From contig JAGSHN010000031.1 in the NCBI GenBank assembly GCA_029855935.1, forward strand, positions 1-64,000: a stretch of DNA of 64,000 nt. Reading direction: 5' to 3'. This document shows, in pieces, positions 16,843 to 26,190 of this stretch. The notes under the pieces were generated by a model that ran no database searches, was not told the origin of the DNA, and saw only the letters and a list, made by a program, of their open reading frames with translations. Within the stretch, counting starts at the first letter, position 1; every line of letters starts with the position of its first letter. The position numbers and the translations under genes were made by a program. The DNA is from Candidatus Thorarchaeota archaeon (GTDB taxonomy: Archaea > Asgardarchaeota > Thorarchaeia > Thorarchaeales > Thorarchaeaceae).

Positions 16843-17907
16843 ATGACGCCTGAAGAGATGGAGCAGCTGATCAGAGAGACCCGTGACCAGCTGGGTTTCA
16901 CAAGAGGTGTGCCGCCAGAGGTTGAAGAGGTCGATCGGCTCGACAATGGTACCCTTCTGGTGGTGACTGCCGATAGGGCTGAGAAGAGCGTCTGCCTGGG
17001 ACCCGGGGGCCGAATCGTCGCCAAGATCTCGAAGCGGCTGGGTCAGCCTGTGACCATCGTGGCGCGTGAGGAGCTTCTCGCACGACGGCAGAGGCTGAGG
17101 ACCACCGCCCAGCGCATCAACGAACTCGCGGGGGTGGTGACACCGCCACAACAGGACTTTCTCGGAACTCTACGTCAGCTCATTCAGCGAGAGATGATTG
17201 ATGCGCTCGATACGATTCGTGAGGGGCTCGCGCCATCAAGACACGTAAAAGTCACTCTCGCCTTCTCTGGTGGGACCGACAGCTGCGCGGCAGCAATACT
17301 CCTGTCACGTGCAGAAATACGGCCCACGCTCGCCACAGTGGACCTCGGTAGAGACTTTCTCAGCGAGCACGATATGAGGGCCATCAGGGAGATTGCAGAT
17401 CAACTCGACCTGCCACATGAGGTAGTCCCAGGTGGAGAGATGCACGCGGAGGTGGCACGAAGAGCGATTGAGGAGGCCGTACATCCGTGCGGTAAGTGTC
17501 ACGCCCTGATGTATGACCTGCTCATCGAGCACGCACGGGAGCAACGAGGACACGTCCTTGTCACAGGAGAGCTGCTTCCCACGGGTCGGCAGTCTATAGT
17601 TTCACTGGGCAGAATACTGATGGTGCATCTGCCAGCCGCCCTCGCAATGACAAAGTACAGAGACACCCTACTCTGTAGGGAGGCAGAGGTCAGCCCGCTG
17701 TCAGGCGGGTGTAGACTGATCAGACGCGCCCTCGGTGCCGAATGGCGAATCACTGGTCCGGCAGTGTTCCGTGTCCTAAGGGAGCTGGAGGCCGGAGTGT
17801 TGACGACTGGTGAGGCATTAGATCAGGTCAAGTCTCTCTTCAAGGTCGCGATGCGCAACAACAGTAGCGGCACTGGCAGCACCATCACAGAGGAGGAGGA
17901 CGGGTGA
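16843..17907 (+). CDS. PP-loop ATPase with N-terminal KH-like RNA-binding domain
   Basis: Residues 30-75 of 354 resemble a NusA-type KH domain (CLGPGGRIVAKISKRLGQPV). Residues 141-147 are the PP-loop SGGTDS of adenylating N-type ATPases, followed by CGKC (about residue 220). PP-loop enzymes adenylate RNA bases, peptides or sulfate for thiolation or amidation, so KH plus PP-loop points to tRNA or rRNA modification; that is inference. A TATA-like gcttaaagag at 16811-16820 sets a start near ATG 16843. The GTGA overlap couples it to the next gene. Confidence 0.8.
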   Translation: MTPEEMEQLIRETRDQLGFTRGVPPEVEEVDRLDNGTLLVVTADRAEKSVCLGPGGRIVAKISKRLGQPVTIVAREELLARRQRLRTTAQRINELAGVVTPPQQDFLGTLRQLIQREMIDALDTIREGLAPSRHVKVTLAFSGGTDSCAAAILLSRAEIRPTLATVDLGRDFLSEHDMRAIREIADQLDLPHEVVPGGEMHAEVARRAIEEAVHPCGKCHALMYDLLIEHAREQRGHVLVTGELLPTGRQSIVSLGRILMVHLPAALAMTKYRDTLLCREAEVSPLSGGCRLIRRALGAEWRITGPAVFRVLRELEAGVLTTGEALDQVKSLFKVAMRNNSSGTGSTITEEEDG

Positions 17908-18353
17908 GAGGGGTCTATGCCCTTGTTGTGAAGGTCCCACGCCGCATCAAGATGACGGTAGGTGCTCTGGGCACACTCTCCTTCGAGAGAGGAGAATGGG
18001 TCTACGTGGGCTCTGCGATGGGCAGCGGTTCGACAACCATAGAGAGGAGACTGGAGAGACACTTCCGCGCCGAGAAGAAACTCCACTGGCACATCGACTA
18101 TCTGCTGAGGAGCGGTGCAGAGGCCACCTCTGCCGTGTTCGCCGAATCGGACACTCCAATGGAATGCAGTCTTGCACAAGCCCTGAGGCGAGATGGGAGA
18201 TTCCAACAGGGGCCAACAGGATTCGGTGCCTCAGACTGCAGGATGCACTGCAAGACGCACATATTCAGGTATGAGGGGACGGACTCCTCGCACCCGGCCA
18301 TTCAGGAGGTGTTCAGAGGCCTTGGCCTCAGACCTATCGTGATGGAACGGTAG
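17904..18353 (+). CDS. DUF123 / GIY-YIG-related protein
   Basis: The 149-residue protein matches DUF123: GVYALVV, a strand with GEWVYVGSAMGSG, RLERHF and LHWHIDYLL, and conserved Cys in FGASDCRMHCKTH. The fold is GIY-YIG-like and occurs alone or fused to endonuclease III in archaea and bacteria; its activity is not settled. GTG 17904 overlaps the stop of the PP-loop gene (GTGA). Confidence 0.88.
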   Translation: MRGVYALVVKVPRRIKMTVGALGTLSFERGEWVYVGSAMGSGSTTIERRLERHFRAEKKLHWHIDYLLRSGAEATSAVFAESDTPMECSLAQALRRDGRFQQGPTGFGASDCRMHCKTHIFRYEGTDSSHPAIQEVFRGLGLRPIVMER

Positions 18354-18371
18354 GGAGCCAGTGAGGGGAAC

Positions 18372-18590
18372 TCATCTCGCGACCGTCGGAATGCTGACAT
18401 AGAGGATGTCCTCGTAGCCAAGAATCCCAATCCCGGCCTCATTCCGAAGTTTCACGTGGTCTTGGCTGACCTCGTATACCCGCACATTCGGTATCTTGGC
18501 AAGAGTGTCCCGCTGCATGTATCGCAGATAGATCGTGAAGACCTGATCAGAGGACTTCAGCTCCTGAAAAACCTGAACCCAGTCGGTCAT
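18372..18590 (-). CDS. Small hypothetical protein
   Basis: This 72-residue protein has no family recognised by me. It has a clear ribosome binding site (ggaggaaagacg before ATG 18590) and a TATA-like gttaaatg near 18625-18632. The sequence (DWVQVFQELKSS, then AGIGILGYEDILYVS) suggests a small alpha/beta or Sm-like-size fold. It is convergent with the DUF123 gene. Confidence 0.65.
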   Translation of the reverse strand: MTDWVQVFQELKSSDQVFTIYLRYMQRDTLAKIPNVRVYEVSQDHVKLRNEAGIGILGYEDILYVSIPTVAR

Positions 18591-18627
18591 CGTCTTTCCT
18601 CCTGTCTACTCCCGTACATCTCCACAT

Positions 18628-20556
18628 TTAACGATGACGACCACCCCACTCAGCCCCCTCTTCGCCATCTTGCATCCACCCCAGCGAGAGACGGTCGAGG
18701 GTCTCCCGTGTTGGGATGCCGGTCTCCACATCCCAACCCCTCAGACGATAGTAGTCATCAAGCATCGGATTGAGATGGACGACCTGCCCCTTGCCTGGGC
18801 CCTCGGGCATCGGCTCCTTGGTGAACCTATCGGGCAACTGGTCATCCTCACGAGTTATGCCCTCCCGGACATTGAACATCCGCTTTAGTGTCACCTGCCG
18901 CTCAGCAATCTCAATCAGCTGGTCTGTTGACCCTAGCGACTCCTCTCCGGTGACAGCGGGGAGTAGCTGAGCAAAGTCGCGCATCCAGAAGATAGGGGGC
19001 CATGAAACTGTGTACCAGCACACTATCAGCGTGTCACGTATGCAATACGTGTTCTCAGTCTCTACCACAGCGACTGCCTTGTAACGCTCAGTATAGGGGT
19101 CGATTATCTCCAGGAGCCTGTCCGCACCCCAGCGTTCGGCAGCGACCTTCTCATAGCCCAGTTGGTCCACTGTCACGAGACTCCTCAGATGGTCCGCACC
19201 ACGAGCACCAGTCGCGTGCGACAACCCTATACTGCGATGGGTACGGCCATCCTGACCCGACACCTCAAGACCCTTGACGTGAATGGCAAACCTATCGGTG
19301 CCTCGTCCCAGCCGGCGAGAGGCCTCACGACTCCCGTCGGCAAGGATGTCACCAATCCCCTCGCGGTTGGCGATCATCTGCAGCAGCCGAATGACGAGCT
19401 TGCTGTCCCCCCACCTGAGGGTGAGGCCGTCCGTGTCCTCCTTTGTCAGAAGACCCTGTTCGAAGGACTCTATCGCAAAAGCGATCGTGGCACCTGCAGA
19501 GATCACGTCCATTCCGTACCTATTGCAGAGCTGGTTCGCTCTCAGAGCTGTCGCGTAGTCACCAATCCCAAGCAGGCTTCCAAAGGCCATCAGGCCCTCG
19601 TACTCCGGTCCCTCCTCAAAGGTCCCAGCAAATGGCCCCTCCCGTACGTAGTTGACCTTCTTGCACCCCACAGGACATCCGAAACAGGCCCTGTCGTTCA
19701 CCGTATAGTGAGAGCGAATGTGTTCGGCGCTGAGGCGCTCCCATCCGTCAAAGACGCCAGTGCGATGGTTGAAGGTGGGTAGCTCACCAATCTCCTGCTT
19801 GACAGCTGTGAGTACCCATGTCCCCCATCGACTCATCTGCTGCGCCTGTGGATCCTCCCGGACGCGTCTATGGGCCTCACGGGCAAGACGGAGAAACTCA
19901 TCAAGGTCAGCCACCTCCACTGAACCGTGACCACGGACGGCGATGGCCTTGAGGTTCTTCGAGCCCATCACGGCGCCCATACCTGTCCTGCCCGCAGCAC
20001 GTGCACGGTTTACCATTATCGATGCATAGCGTATGCGCCTCTCGCCTGCAGGGCCGATGGCTGCAACCTGAGCGTCAGGGTCGCCAGAGGCACGGAGTAT
20101 TGCAGAGGTAGCATCAGCAGTGGAGAGACCCCAGATCGAAGAGGCATCAACGAGGTCGATGTCGTCATCATTGATCATCAGGTAGACGGGACGCTCGGCA
20201 CTGCCCTCGATGACAAGCAGGTCGTAGCCGGCATACTTGAGCTCGGCACCAAGGAAACCGCCGACATGACTCTCCCCCCAGATACCCGTCAGAGGAGCCT
20301 TTGACACAAACACGCTCCTACCGCTGGTGGGCCACATGGTTCCCGTGACGGGGCCAGTAGCAAGAATCAGCCTGTTCGTCGGCGAGAGGGGGTCGGTCCC
20401 TGCAGGGACCTCCTTGTAGAGTATGTGTGCAGCAAAGCCATCGCCACCAATATACTCGGTGACCCATCTCTCAGGCCATGACTCCACGCGCACCTGTTCG
20501 CTGCTGAGGTCGACACGCAAGATCCTACCAGCGTAGCCACCCCTTCTCAATAGCAT
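18628..20556 (-). CDS. aor: Aldehyde:ferredoxin oxidoreductase (tungsten pterin)
   Basis: The 642-residue protein matches the AOR family along its length: N-terminal YAGRILRVDLSS and the pterin-binding FVSKAPLTGIWGESHVGG. The [4Fe-4S] ligands are CFGCPVGC plus a late Cys in CIRDTLIVC. AOR oxidises aldehydes to acids with ferredoxin using a tungsten bis-pterin. The start ATG 20556 has GGGAG upstream. The adjacent polyferredoxin gene ends 13 nt before it, so the two form an electron-transfer operon. The paralogue subtype and substrate are open. Confidence 0.95.
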   Translation of the reverse strand: MLLRRGGYAGRILRVDLSSEQVRVESWPERWVTEYIGGDGFAAHILYKEVPAGTDPLSPTNRLILATGPVTGTMWPTSGRSVFVSKAPLTGIWGESHVGGFLGAELKYAGYDLLVIEGSAERPVYLMINDDDIDLVDASSIWGLSTADATSAILRASGDPDAQVAAIGPAGERRIRYASIMVNRARAAGRTGMGAVMGSKNLKAIAVRGHGSVEVADLDEFLRLAREAHRRVREDPQAQQMSRWGTWVLTAVKQEIGELPTFNHRTGVFDGWERLSAEHIRSHYTVNDRACFGCPVGCKKVNYVREGPFAGTFEEGPEYEGLMAFGSLLGIGDYATALRANQLCNRYGMDVISAGATIAFAIESFEQGLLTKEDTDGLTLRWGDSKLVIRLLQMIANREGIGDILADGSREASRRLGRGTDRFAIHVKGLEVSGQDGRTHRSIGLSHATGARGADHLRSLVTVDQLGYEKVAAERWGADRLLEIIDPYTERYKAVAVVETENTYCIRDTLIVCWYTVSWPPIFWMRDFAQLLPAVTGEESLGSTDQLIEIAERQVTLKRMFNVREGITREDDQLPDRFTKEPMPEGPGKGQVVHLNPMLDDYYRLRGWDVETGIPTRETLDRLSLGWMQDGEEGAEWGGRHR

Positions 20557-20569
20557 TCACTTCTCCCGC

Positions 20570-21061
20570 TCAGAGCGATACACGAGCAATCTCCGATAGA
20601 TACTCGTGTAGTGAGTCGTATCGCTTCTTGATTGCAGCCTGCCCGGGTGTGGTATAGGTGATTGCGCCAGTCGGACAGACCTTGACACACTCGGGGTCGC
20701 CATCGCAGTGGTCGCACTTCACGATTCGCATTCTCTCAGTGTCAAGGATGATCACACCGTTGGGACAGGTGCCGACGCATGACTTGCAGAGAATACATCG
20801 ACTGTAGTCCACAGTGACCATTCCAGAGACCGGGTCCCTCTGCATCGCGTAGACGGGGCATATCTCGACACATGGGGCATCCTCGCACGGACCACATACG
20901 TTGGGAATATCTAGGCCCAAGTCGTCATACCTCACGATGCGGATTCTTGCAAGGCTGGGCTGAAATCTCCCCTCATGATGAGCGGAACAGGCAAGCTCGC
21001 AGATTCTGCATCCTGTGCACCTCGCGTAGTCGACAACAAGTTGCTTGTGCAGGAGGACCAC
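20570..21061 (-). CDS. AOR-associated polyferredoxin (four [4Fe-4S] clusters)
   Basis: The 163-residue protein has 16 Cys in four ferredoxin-type groups: CTGCRICELAC, CGPCEDAPCVEICP, CILCKSCVGTCP and CDHCDGDPECVKVCP. This is the HycB/AOR-partner type that moves electrons between the tungsten enzyme and other carriers. It starts at GTG 21061; a TATA-like cttttatc at about 21093-21100 lies on the minus strand. It is the first gene of the operon with aor. Confidence 0.93.
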   Translation of the reverse strand: MVLLHKQLVVDYARCTGCRICELACSAHHEGRFQPSLARIRIVRYDDLGLDIPNVCGPCEDAPCVEICPVYAMQRDPVSGMVTVDYSRCILCKSCVGTCPNGVIILDTERMRIVKCDHCDGDPECVKVCPTGAITYTTPGQAAIKKRYDSLHEYLSEIARVSL

Positions 21062-21170
21062 CTCTCGGGAGGCGAATGGCAGCTATTGTGAAGATAAAAG
21101 GTTGTGGTGAAGGAAGACTCCCCCGCCCCGGGGGCGATGCACTCGCAGTCATAGGCCCACAAGGGGGTGA

Positions 21171-22235
21171 CTACACCTCGACTGTCCATCCGTATGGATC
21201 CTCTATCTCGCCGCACTGAATCCCTGTGAGTGTGTCGTACAGTCGCGTTGCAAGAGGACCGGACTTACCGTCACCAACGCGGTACACCTCGCCCTTGTAG
21301 TAGATCTCACCAATCGGAGCGACTATTGCCGCAGTGCCAGTGCCAAATACCTCTTCAACCTTTCCGGTTCGCAGTCCCTCGGTCAACTCGTCAATCGATA
21401 TGGGACGCTCCCGGACACGAAGTCCCCAATCGCGTGTCAGCCGGATGACAGAGTCGCGCGTGATACCGGGGAGGATGGCCCCATCAAGCGGTGTTGTGGC
21501 CAGCTCGTCATCGAACTTTACAAAGACATTCATCGTGCCGCACTCCTCGATGTACCTCCTCTCAATGGCATCGAGCCACAGTACCTGAGAATAGCCCATC
21601 TCTATCGCCTCCTTCGTACCGAGAAGACTGGCCGCGTAGTTGCCAATCGTCTTGGCCGCCCCGACACCACCGCGGACCGCTCTCACATACTTGTCCGAGA
21701 CGTACACCTTGACGGGGTTGAACCCCTCCTTGAAGTAGGGGCCGACCGGACTGAGGATTATGTAGTAGAGGAACTCCTTGGCTGGCTTGACGCCCAGTCG
21801 AGCCTCCACAGCAATCATTGTTGGACGGATGTACAACGACGTACCACGCACCTCCGGAATCCAGTCACGCTCGACCTTTACCAGCTCCTTGATGCAGTGT
21901 AGCGCGAACCCGGGATCTAGTTCTGGCATCACGAGACGCCGGGCCGAGGCGTTGAGACGCTCGATATTCTTGTCAGGTCTGAAGAGCAGAACTCTCTCCC
22001 CACGTCGATAGGCCTTCAGGCCTTCGAAGATCCCCTGACCGTAGTGAAGAACGAGAGCAGCCGGATCAAGAGACAGGGGATGGTACGGCTCGATGCGGGG
22101 GTCGTGCCACTGACCCTCAGAGTACGTCATTGTGAACATGTGGTCGGTGAAGATTGTGCCAAAGGGTATGCTTAGAGGGTCACCGGGCGGCGTCCGCCTC
22201 TTCTCCGGAGGTAGTAGGCTGAACTCTATCTCCAT
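21171..22235 (-). CDS. ilvE: Branched-chain amino acid aminotransferase
   Basis: The 354-residue protein is a fold-type IV PLP enzyme: LHYGQGIFEGLKAYR near the N-terminus, the PLP Lys in GGVGAAKTIGNYA, EECGTMNVF and FGTGTAAIVAPIG. The length fits the class of BCATs with an N-terminal extension. It transfers amino groups between Leu, Ile, Val and 2-oxoglutarate. ATG 22235 is preferred to GTG 22238. Confidence 0.95.
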   Translation of the reverse strand: MEIEFSLLPPEKRRTPPGDPLSIPFGTIFTDHMFTMTYSEGQWHDPRIEPYHPLSLDPAALVLHYGQGIFEGLKAYRRGERVLLFRPDKNIERLNASARRLVMPELDPGFALHCIKELVKVERDWIPEVRGTSLYIRPTMIAVEARLGVKPAKEFLYYIILSPVGPYFKEGFNPVKVYVSDKYVRAVRGGVGAAKTIGNYAASLLGTKEAIEMGYSQVLWLDAIERRYIEECGTMNVFVKFDDELATTPLDGAILPGITRDSVIRLTRDWGLRVRERPISIDELTEGLRTGKVEEVFGTGTAAIVAPIGEIYYKGEVYRVGDGKSGPLATRLYDTLTGIQCGEIEDPYGWTVEV

Positions 22236-22390
22236 CACCGGTCACGACCATTGACACGGCGCCCGCCCTCTTAGGTCTTACGAACGTGAGTGTGACCTGT
22301 CCGCCGACGAGAATGCCAACGCGATATCGCAAAATACCTTAAGAGGGGTGGCAGCCTATCCACCTGTGTCCTGAACAGGGGGCGATAGAA

Positions 22391-22993
22391 GTGAGCCACT
22401 ACGAGGGAATGCCCGAAGACCTATACGACATCGACCCACGAGACATCCTCGCACAGTACAGCGTTGAGTGGGTTGCGCTCAAGAAGTCCTACGAGGAACT
22501 CAAGAAGAAGCTGCAGGAGGTACAAGACGAGCTCAGCGAGCTCGACAAGAAGCTGGAGAGGGGCGAGATCACAGAGCAGGAGCACCTCGAGCAGTACAGA
22601 GAGAAGTGGCTCAGGTCGACCGAGATAGTTCAGGTCAAGAGAGAGGTGGAATCACGCCTTAATGAGATACTGAAAGAGATACGCGAGACCAACAAGAGAC
22701 TCGAGCTTGAAGAGGCAGAGCGCCAGCGTAGAGAACGGATTGAGCAGGAGAAGACGAATGCTATGATCGAGTGGATGTCACTCCGTCAGGGCTTCGACCT
22801 CATCCGCGAGCGCCGAAAGGAAATCAACCGCGAGATGGACGAGCTTGAGATGAGGAGACGTGCTGGCACAATCTCCGACGAGGAGTACCGTAGAGCAAGA
22901 GTCGACCAGATACGCAAGCTGGCCGAGCTGAAGACTGTCGAGAATGACGTGAAGAGGCGTCTAGGGGAACTGCTTGAGATAATCAGAAGCTGA
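22391..22993 (+). CDS. Coiled-coil protein with internal tandem duplication
   Basis: The 200-residue protein is highly charged and almost wholly helical. Two halves of about 70 residues align: the first contains ELDKKLERGEITEQEHLEQY, the second ELEMRRRAGTISDEEYRRAR, so each has a SHOCT-like RGxIT/SxEE turn between long helices. It starts at GTG 22391; a TATA-like ccttaagagg is at 22338-22347. It stands alone between convergent genes. Its function is unknown; a structural or scaffolding role would be inference. Confidence 0.75.
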   Translation: MSHYEGMPEDLYDIDPRDILAQYSVEWVALKKSYEELKKKLQEVQDELSELDKKLERGEITEQEHLEQYREKWLRSTEIVQVKREVESRLNEILKEIRETNKRLELEEAERQRRERIEQEKTNAMIEWMSLRQGFDLIRERRKEINREMDELEMRRRAGTISDEEYRRARVDQIRKLAELKTVENDVKRRLGELLEIIRS

Positions 22994-23068
22994 GCTCGGA
23001 GACTGTGTGAAGAAAAAGAGATGGAGGGAGGTCGTGGGAGACCTCGCTCATCGATGTGTATTCTCGCC

Positions 23069-24415
23069 TTATGAGAGGTGACCTTGGGCAATCATTGCGT
23101 TGGCAACCTTGAGAAAGCCAGCAATGTTGGCACCCAAGACGTAGTTACCGGGGGCGCCGAACTCCTCCGCCGTCTTGTACGCCGTGTGGTGAATGCCGAC
23201 CATGATCTCGTGGAGCTTCTTGTCGACCTCCTCGCGTGTCCAAAACATTCTCTGACTGTTCTGGACCATCTCAAGACCTGAGACTGCAACGCCTCCCGCA
23301 TTGGCGGCCTTGCCTGGGGCAAACAGCACACCAGCGTTCTGGAATATCTCAATGGCATCGGGTGTGCATGGCATGTTGGCTCCCTCGCCGACAGCAATCA
23401 CACCGCCATCGACAAGTGCCTGTGCCTCCTTGCCGTCCAGCTCGTTTTGGGTCGCACACGGCAGGGCAATCTGTGTGCCGTAGATCCACGGATTGCTCTC
23501 GGGGTTGTACTCGACACCGAAGTGCTCAGCGTACTCGCGGATTCGTCCGCGACGCACGTTCTTCAGCTCCATCACCCAGGCCAGCTTCTCGGCATCGATG
23601 CCGTCTGGATCGTAGATGTTGCCGTCAGAGTCGCTGAGCGTGACGACCTTCGCACCGAGCTGGATGCACTTCTCGGCCGCGTACTGAGCAACGTTACCGG
23701 AGCCTGAGATGGCGACCGTCTTGCCCTTGATATCCTCACCCTTGGTCTTTAGCATCTCGCGCACAAAGTACACGAGACCGTAGCCAGTGGCCTCCGGTCT
23801 GATAAGGGAGCCGCCCCAGCCGTGGCCCTTGCCTGTGAGGACACACGTGCCGTGCAGGTTCTTTATCTTGCGATAGGCACCGTACAGGAAACCAATCTCA
23901 CGTCCACCGACACCAATGTCGCCAGCAGGAACGTCAGTGAACTGGCCAATGTGCCGGTTGAGCTCCAGCATGAAGTTCGTACAGAAACGCTCGACCTCCT
24001 CATCAGTCTTGCCGTGGGGATCGAAGTCACTGCCGCCCTTGCCACCGCCCATCGGCAGACCGGTCAGGCTGTTCTTGAAGATCTGCTCGAAGCCCAGGAA
24101 TTTCAGGACTCCCAAAGTGACGGTTCTGTGGAACCGGAGCCCGCCCTTATACGGTCCGATTGCCGAGTTGAACTCGACTCTGTAGCCTCTGTTCACCTGG
24201 ATCTTGCCATCGCGGTCCTTCCACGGCACGCGGAACATTACCACGCGCTCGGGCTCAACAATCCGTTCAAGGATACCATACTCCTTGTACTTCGGATACT
24301 TCTTGATGGCTGGCTCCAGGGACTCGAGGACCTCCCGGACTGCCTGGTGGAACTCCTTCTGTCCCGGGTCCTTGTCAACGACCGAGTTGTAGACACTCTC
24401 AATGTAACTGTCCAT
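23069..24415 (-). CDS. gdhA: Glutamate dehydrogenase (hexameric, NADP-type)
   Basis: The 448-residue protein matches the bacterial-type hexameric GDH: GGLRFH, LTGLPMGGGKGGSDFDP with the catalytic Lys, PAGDIGVGGREIG, and the nucleotide fold ISGSGNVAQYAAEK. It interconverts 2-oxoglutarate plus ammonium and glutamate. The start ATG 24415 was chosen over two in-frame TTG codons. A TATA-like catttatc lies at about 24471-24478. Confidence 0.97.
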   Translation of the reverse strand: MDSYIESVYNSVVDKDPGQKEFHQAVREVLESLEPAIKKYPKYKEYGILERIVEPERVVMFRVPWKDRDGKIQVNRGYRVEFNSAIGPYKGGLRFHRTVTLGVLKFLGFEQIFKNSLTGLPMGGGKGGSDFDPHGKTDEEVERFCTNFMLELNRHIGQFTDVPAGDIGVGGREIGFLYGAYRKIKNLHGTCVLTGKGHGWGGSLIRPEATGYGLVYFVREMLKTKGEDIKGKTVAISGSGNVAQYAAEKCIQLGAKVVTLSDSDGNIYDPDGIDAEKLAWVMELKNVRRGRIREYAEHFGVEYNPESNPWIYGTQIALPCATQNELDGKEAQALVDGGVIAVGEGANMPCTPDAIEIFQNAGVLFAPGKAANAGGVAVSGLEMVQNSQRMFWTREEVDKKLHEIMVGIHHTAYKTAEEFGAPGNYVLGANIAGFLKVANAMIAQGHLS

Positions 24416-24634
24416 AGACAACAACTTCCCTGTGAGTTGTTAGGCGGGCCCGCCCGCTATGTGCTTGTAGATAAATGAATCGGATTCGGCCCCCCGCAGC
24501 CGCGGGATGGTGGAGTTATTAGAACACCTGTTCCAACGCGTGTGAGACCTCACTGAGAACTGCAGGAAACGAAACTGATGCTGAGGAGAACTATGCCGAG
24601 TGATGACTTGTGCCGACAAGACTGTGGTCAGACC

Positions 24635-25351
24635 TCAAGACTCCTCGTCAGTGGCGTACGCACCATAGCCTATCCGGTGACGCTCTGCAGATGTTGAGTC
24701 GACCTTATGGACGGCTGCGCTTCCATGTCTTGGTCCCTTATCGCAGTCCCTACAGACAAGCCCACGGACATCCCTCAGAGAGACAACCCGTCCGCACGAT
24801 ATACAGACCCACATGCCACCTTGGTACAGACGGGTCTTGCGCAGGACCGTCTTTGCAAGGGACCTCAACTCTGCCGGACAGTCGGGTGCAACACCCTTGA
24901 TGCCAGTCTTTGACCAGGCACAGATGAGCGACACGAGAGTGGTGATCAGCTCGATGACCTCAGTGGCAGTCTCCTCCACGTCTTGGGGGGTGTCACGTCG
25001 CAACACCATCTGGCCCTCAATCTCGGACAGAATCTCCATAAAGGCAAAGAATGCCGGGAGCGGCAGTCGGGATGAGCGCGGGGACTCGACCATCTGTGCG
25101 ATCACCGCAGAGATCATCAGAGTGCGGGTATGGTCCTCCGTGAGGACCTCGCGTATCCTATCGATGATTCGCAGGGGGTCTAGGACGTACCGCCTGGGGT
25201 CAAGACCCGTCTCCCGGGCGAGAGTCTGCACTGAAGAGATAAGGCTCTCCCCCTTCGCCATCTCGGCATTCACCCTGCGGACAACATCCGAGTAACGAAG
25301 TCCACTGTCACGTGCTATGCGACGGACAAGCTCTCGTGCTGTAAGGGTCAA
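24635..25351 (-). CDS. Hypothetical protein with C-terminal zinc ribbon
   Basis: The 238-residue protein has an N-terminal helical region that begins like a DNA-binding helix pair (LTARELVRRIARDSGLRYSDVVRRV). A C-terminal zinc ribbon carries CISC and CRDC, 17 residues apart (residues ~182-202). I do not recognise a family; a nucleic-acid-binding role is inference. It starts at TTG 25351 with gtgagg 5 nt upstream, and a TATA-like actttagg at 25399-25406. Confidence 0.65.
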   Translation of the reverse strand: MTLTARELVRRIARDSGLRYSDVVRRVNAEMAKGESLISSVQTLARETGLDPRRYVLDPLRIIDRIREVLTEDHTRTLMISAVIAQMVESPRSSRLPLPAFFAFMEILSEIEGQMVLRRDTPQDVEETATEVIELITTLVSLICAWSKTGIKGVAPDCPAELRSLAKTVLRKTRLYQGGMWVCISCGRVVSLRDVRGLVCRDCDKGPRHGSAAVHKVDSTSAERHRIGYGAYATDEES

Positions 25352-25429
25352 TAGTCCTCACTTATCCTGGCATGCGTCATAGCCTATGTGCACGGACGCC
25401 TAAAGTAGTGTCGTAATATGCATCGATGA

Positions 25430-25450
25430 ACTATGACCACTATTCATAGT
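25430..25450. promoter_or_regulatory. Inverted repeat between divergent genes
   Basis: A perfect 7-bp inverted repeat (actatga / tcatagt, 7-nt spacer) lies between the zinc-ribbon gene (minus) and dcd (plus), outside both TATA boxes. It is a possible operator; there is no other support. Confidence 0.3.
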
Positions 25451-25546
25451 GCCGAAACAGATGCAGTCATGATCGACACGTAGGCCAGTGACGGGCATTA
25501 ATGTTAAAGAGAGGGCGTAGACGAATTGTTGAGAGGTCGTTCTGGT

Positions 25547-26119
25547 ATGATGTTGTCCGATAGCGATATCCTCCGGGCGATGTCGGAGGGAGAGATTCGA
25601 ATTCATCCCTTTGACAGAGAGGCCCTAGGTCCTTGCTCCATCGACCTCACTCTTGACTCGCTGTTCACGGTGTACTACCCAGGAGCACCGGTAGACCTCC
25701 GGGCGCAGGGCCCCGAGTATCAGAATACCGAACTCATCGACACCGACGGCGAACCGTTCACAATCAGGCCGCATCAGTTCGTCTTGGGCCAGACCCGCGA
25801 AACCGTGACTGTCTCGAACTCCTATGCTGCACTCTTGGAGGGGAGGTCCAGCATCGCAAGGCTGGGAATCATCGTCCATGCGGCGGGGCTGGTCAACCCG
25901 GGGACGGGGACAAGGACTCCGGGCAGACTCACGCTTGAGATCTTCTGTGAGAATGAGAGCCCCGTCGTTCTGTATCCGGGGATGAGAATCGTCCAAGTCA
26001 TGTTTGTACGTCTCAATAGCCCGGCAACCTCTGCGTATGACGAGAGACCGCAGAGTCACTACGTTGGGCAAGAGAGGCCCATCATCTTTGGGTCGAGAGA
26101 TAGCGACGAAGACACGTGA
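25547..26119 (+). CDS. dcd: dCTP deaminase
   Basis: The 190-residue protein matches the dCTP deaminase/dUTPase trimer family: CSIDLTLDSLF, LLEGRSSIARLGIIVHAAG and LTLEIFCENESPVVLYPGMRI. It makes dUTP (or dUMP in bifunctional forms) for thymidylate synthesis. The start ATG 25547 follows a TATA-like atgttaaag at 25501-25509. It is directly followed by the PRPP-synthase-like gene, a nucleotide-metabolism pair. Confidence 0.95.
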   Translation: MMLSDSDILRAMSEGEIRIHPFDREALGPCSIDLTLDSLFTVYYPGAPVDLRAQGPEYQNTELIDTDGEPFTIRPHQFVLGQTRETVTVSNSYAALLEGRSSIARLGIIVHAAGLVNPGTGTRTPGRLTLEIFCENESPVVLYPGMRIVQVMFVRLNSPATSAYDERPQSHYVGQERPIIFGSRDSDEDT

Positions 26120-26190
26120 GATGGGCGGGGCCTGCTCTCAACGGCAAGTCTCATAAGGGGGTCGTGCCCGGCCCCGCAAGGGTCCCGCTG

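Noticed and set aside
24570-24625. C-box-like gtgatga in a second possible C/D sRNA upstream of gdhA
   Set aside because: No matching D box at a workable distance and no terminal stem.
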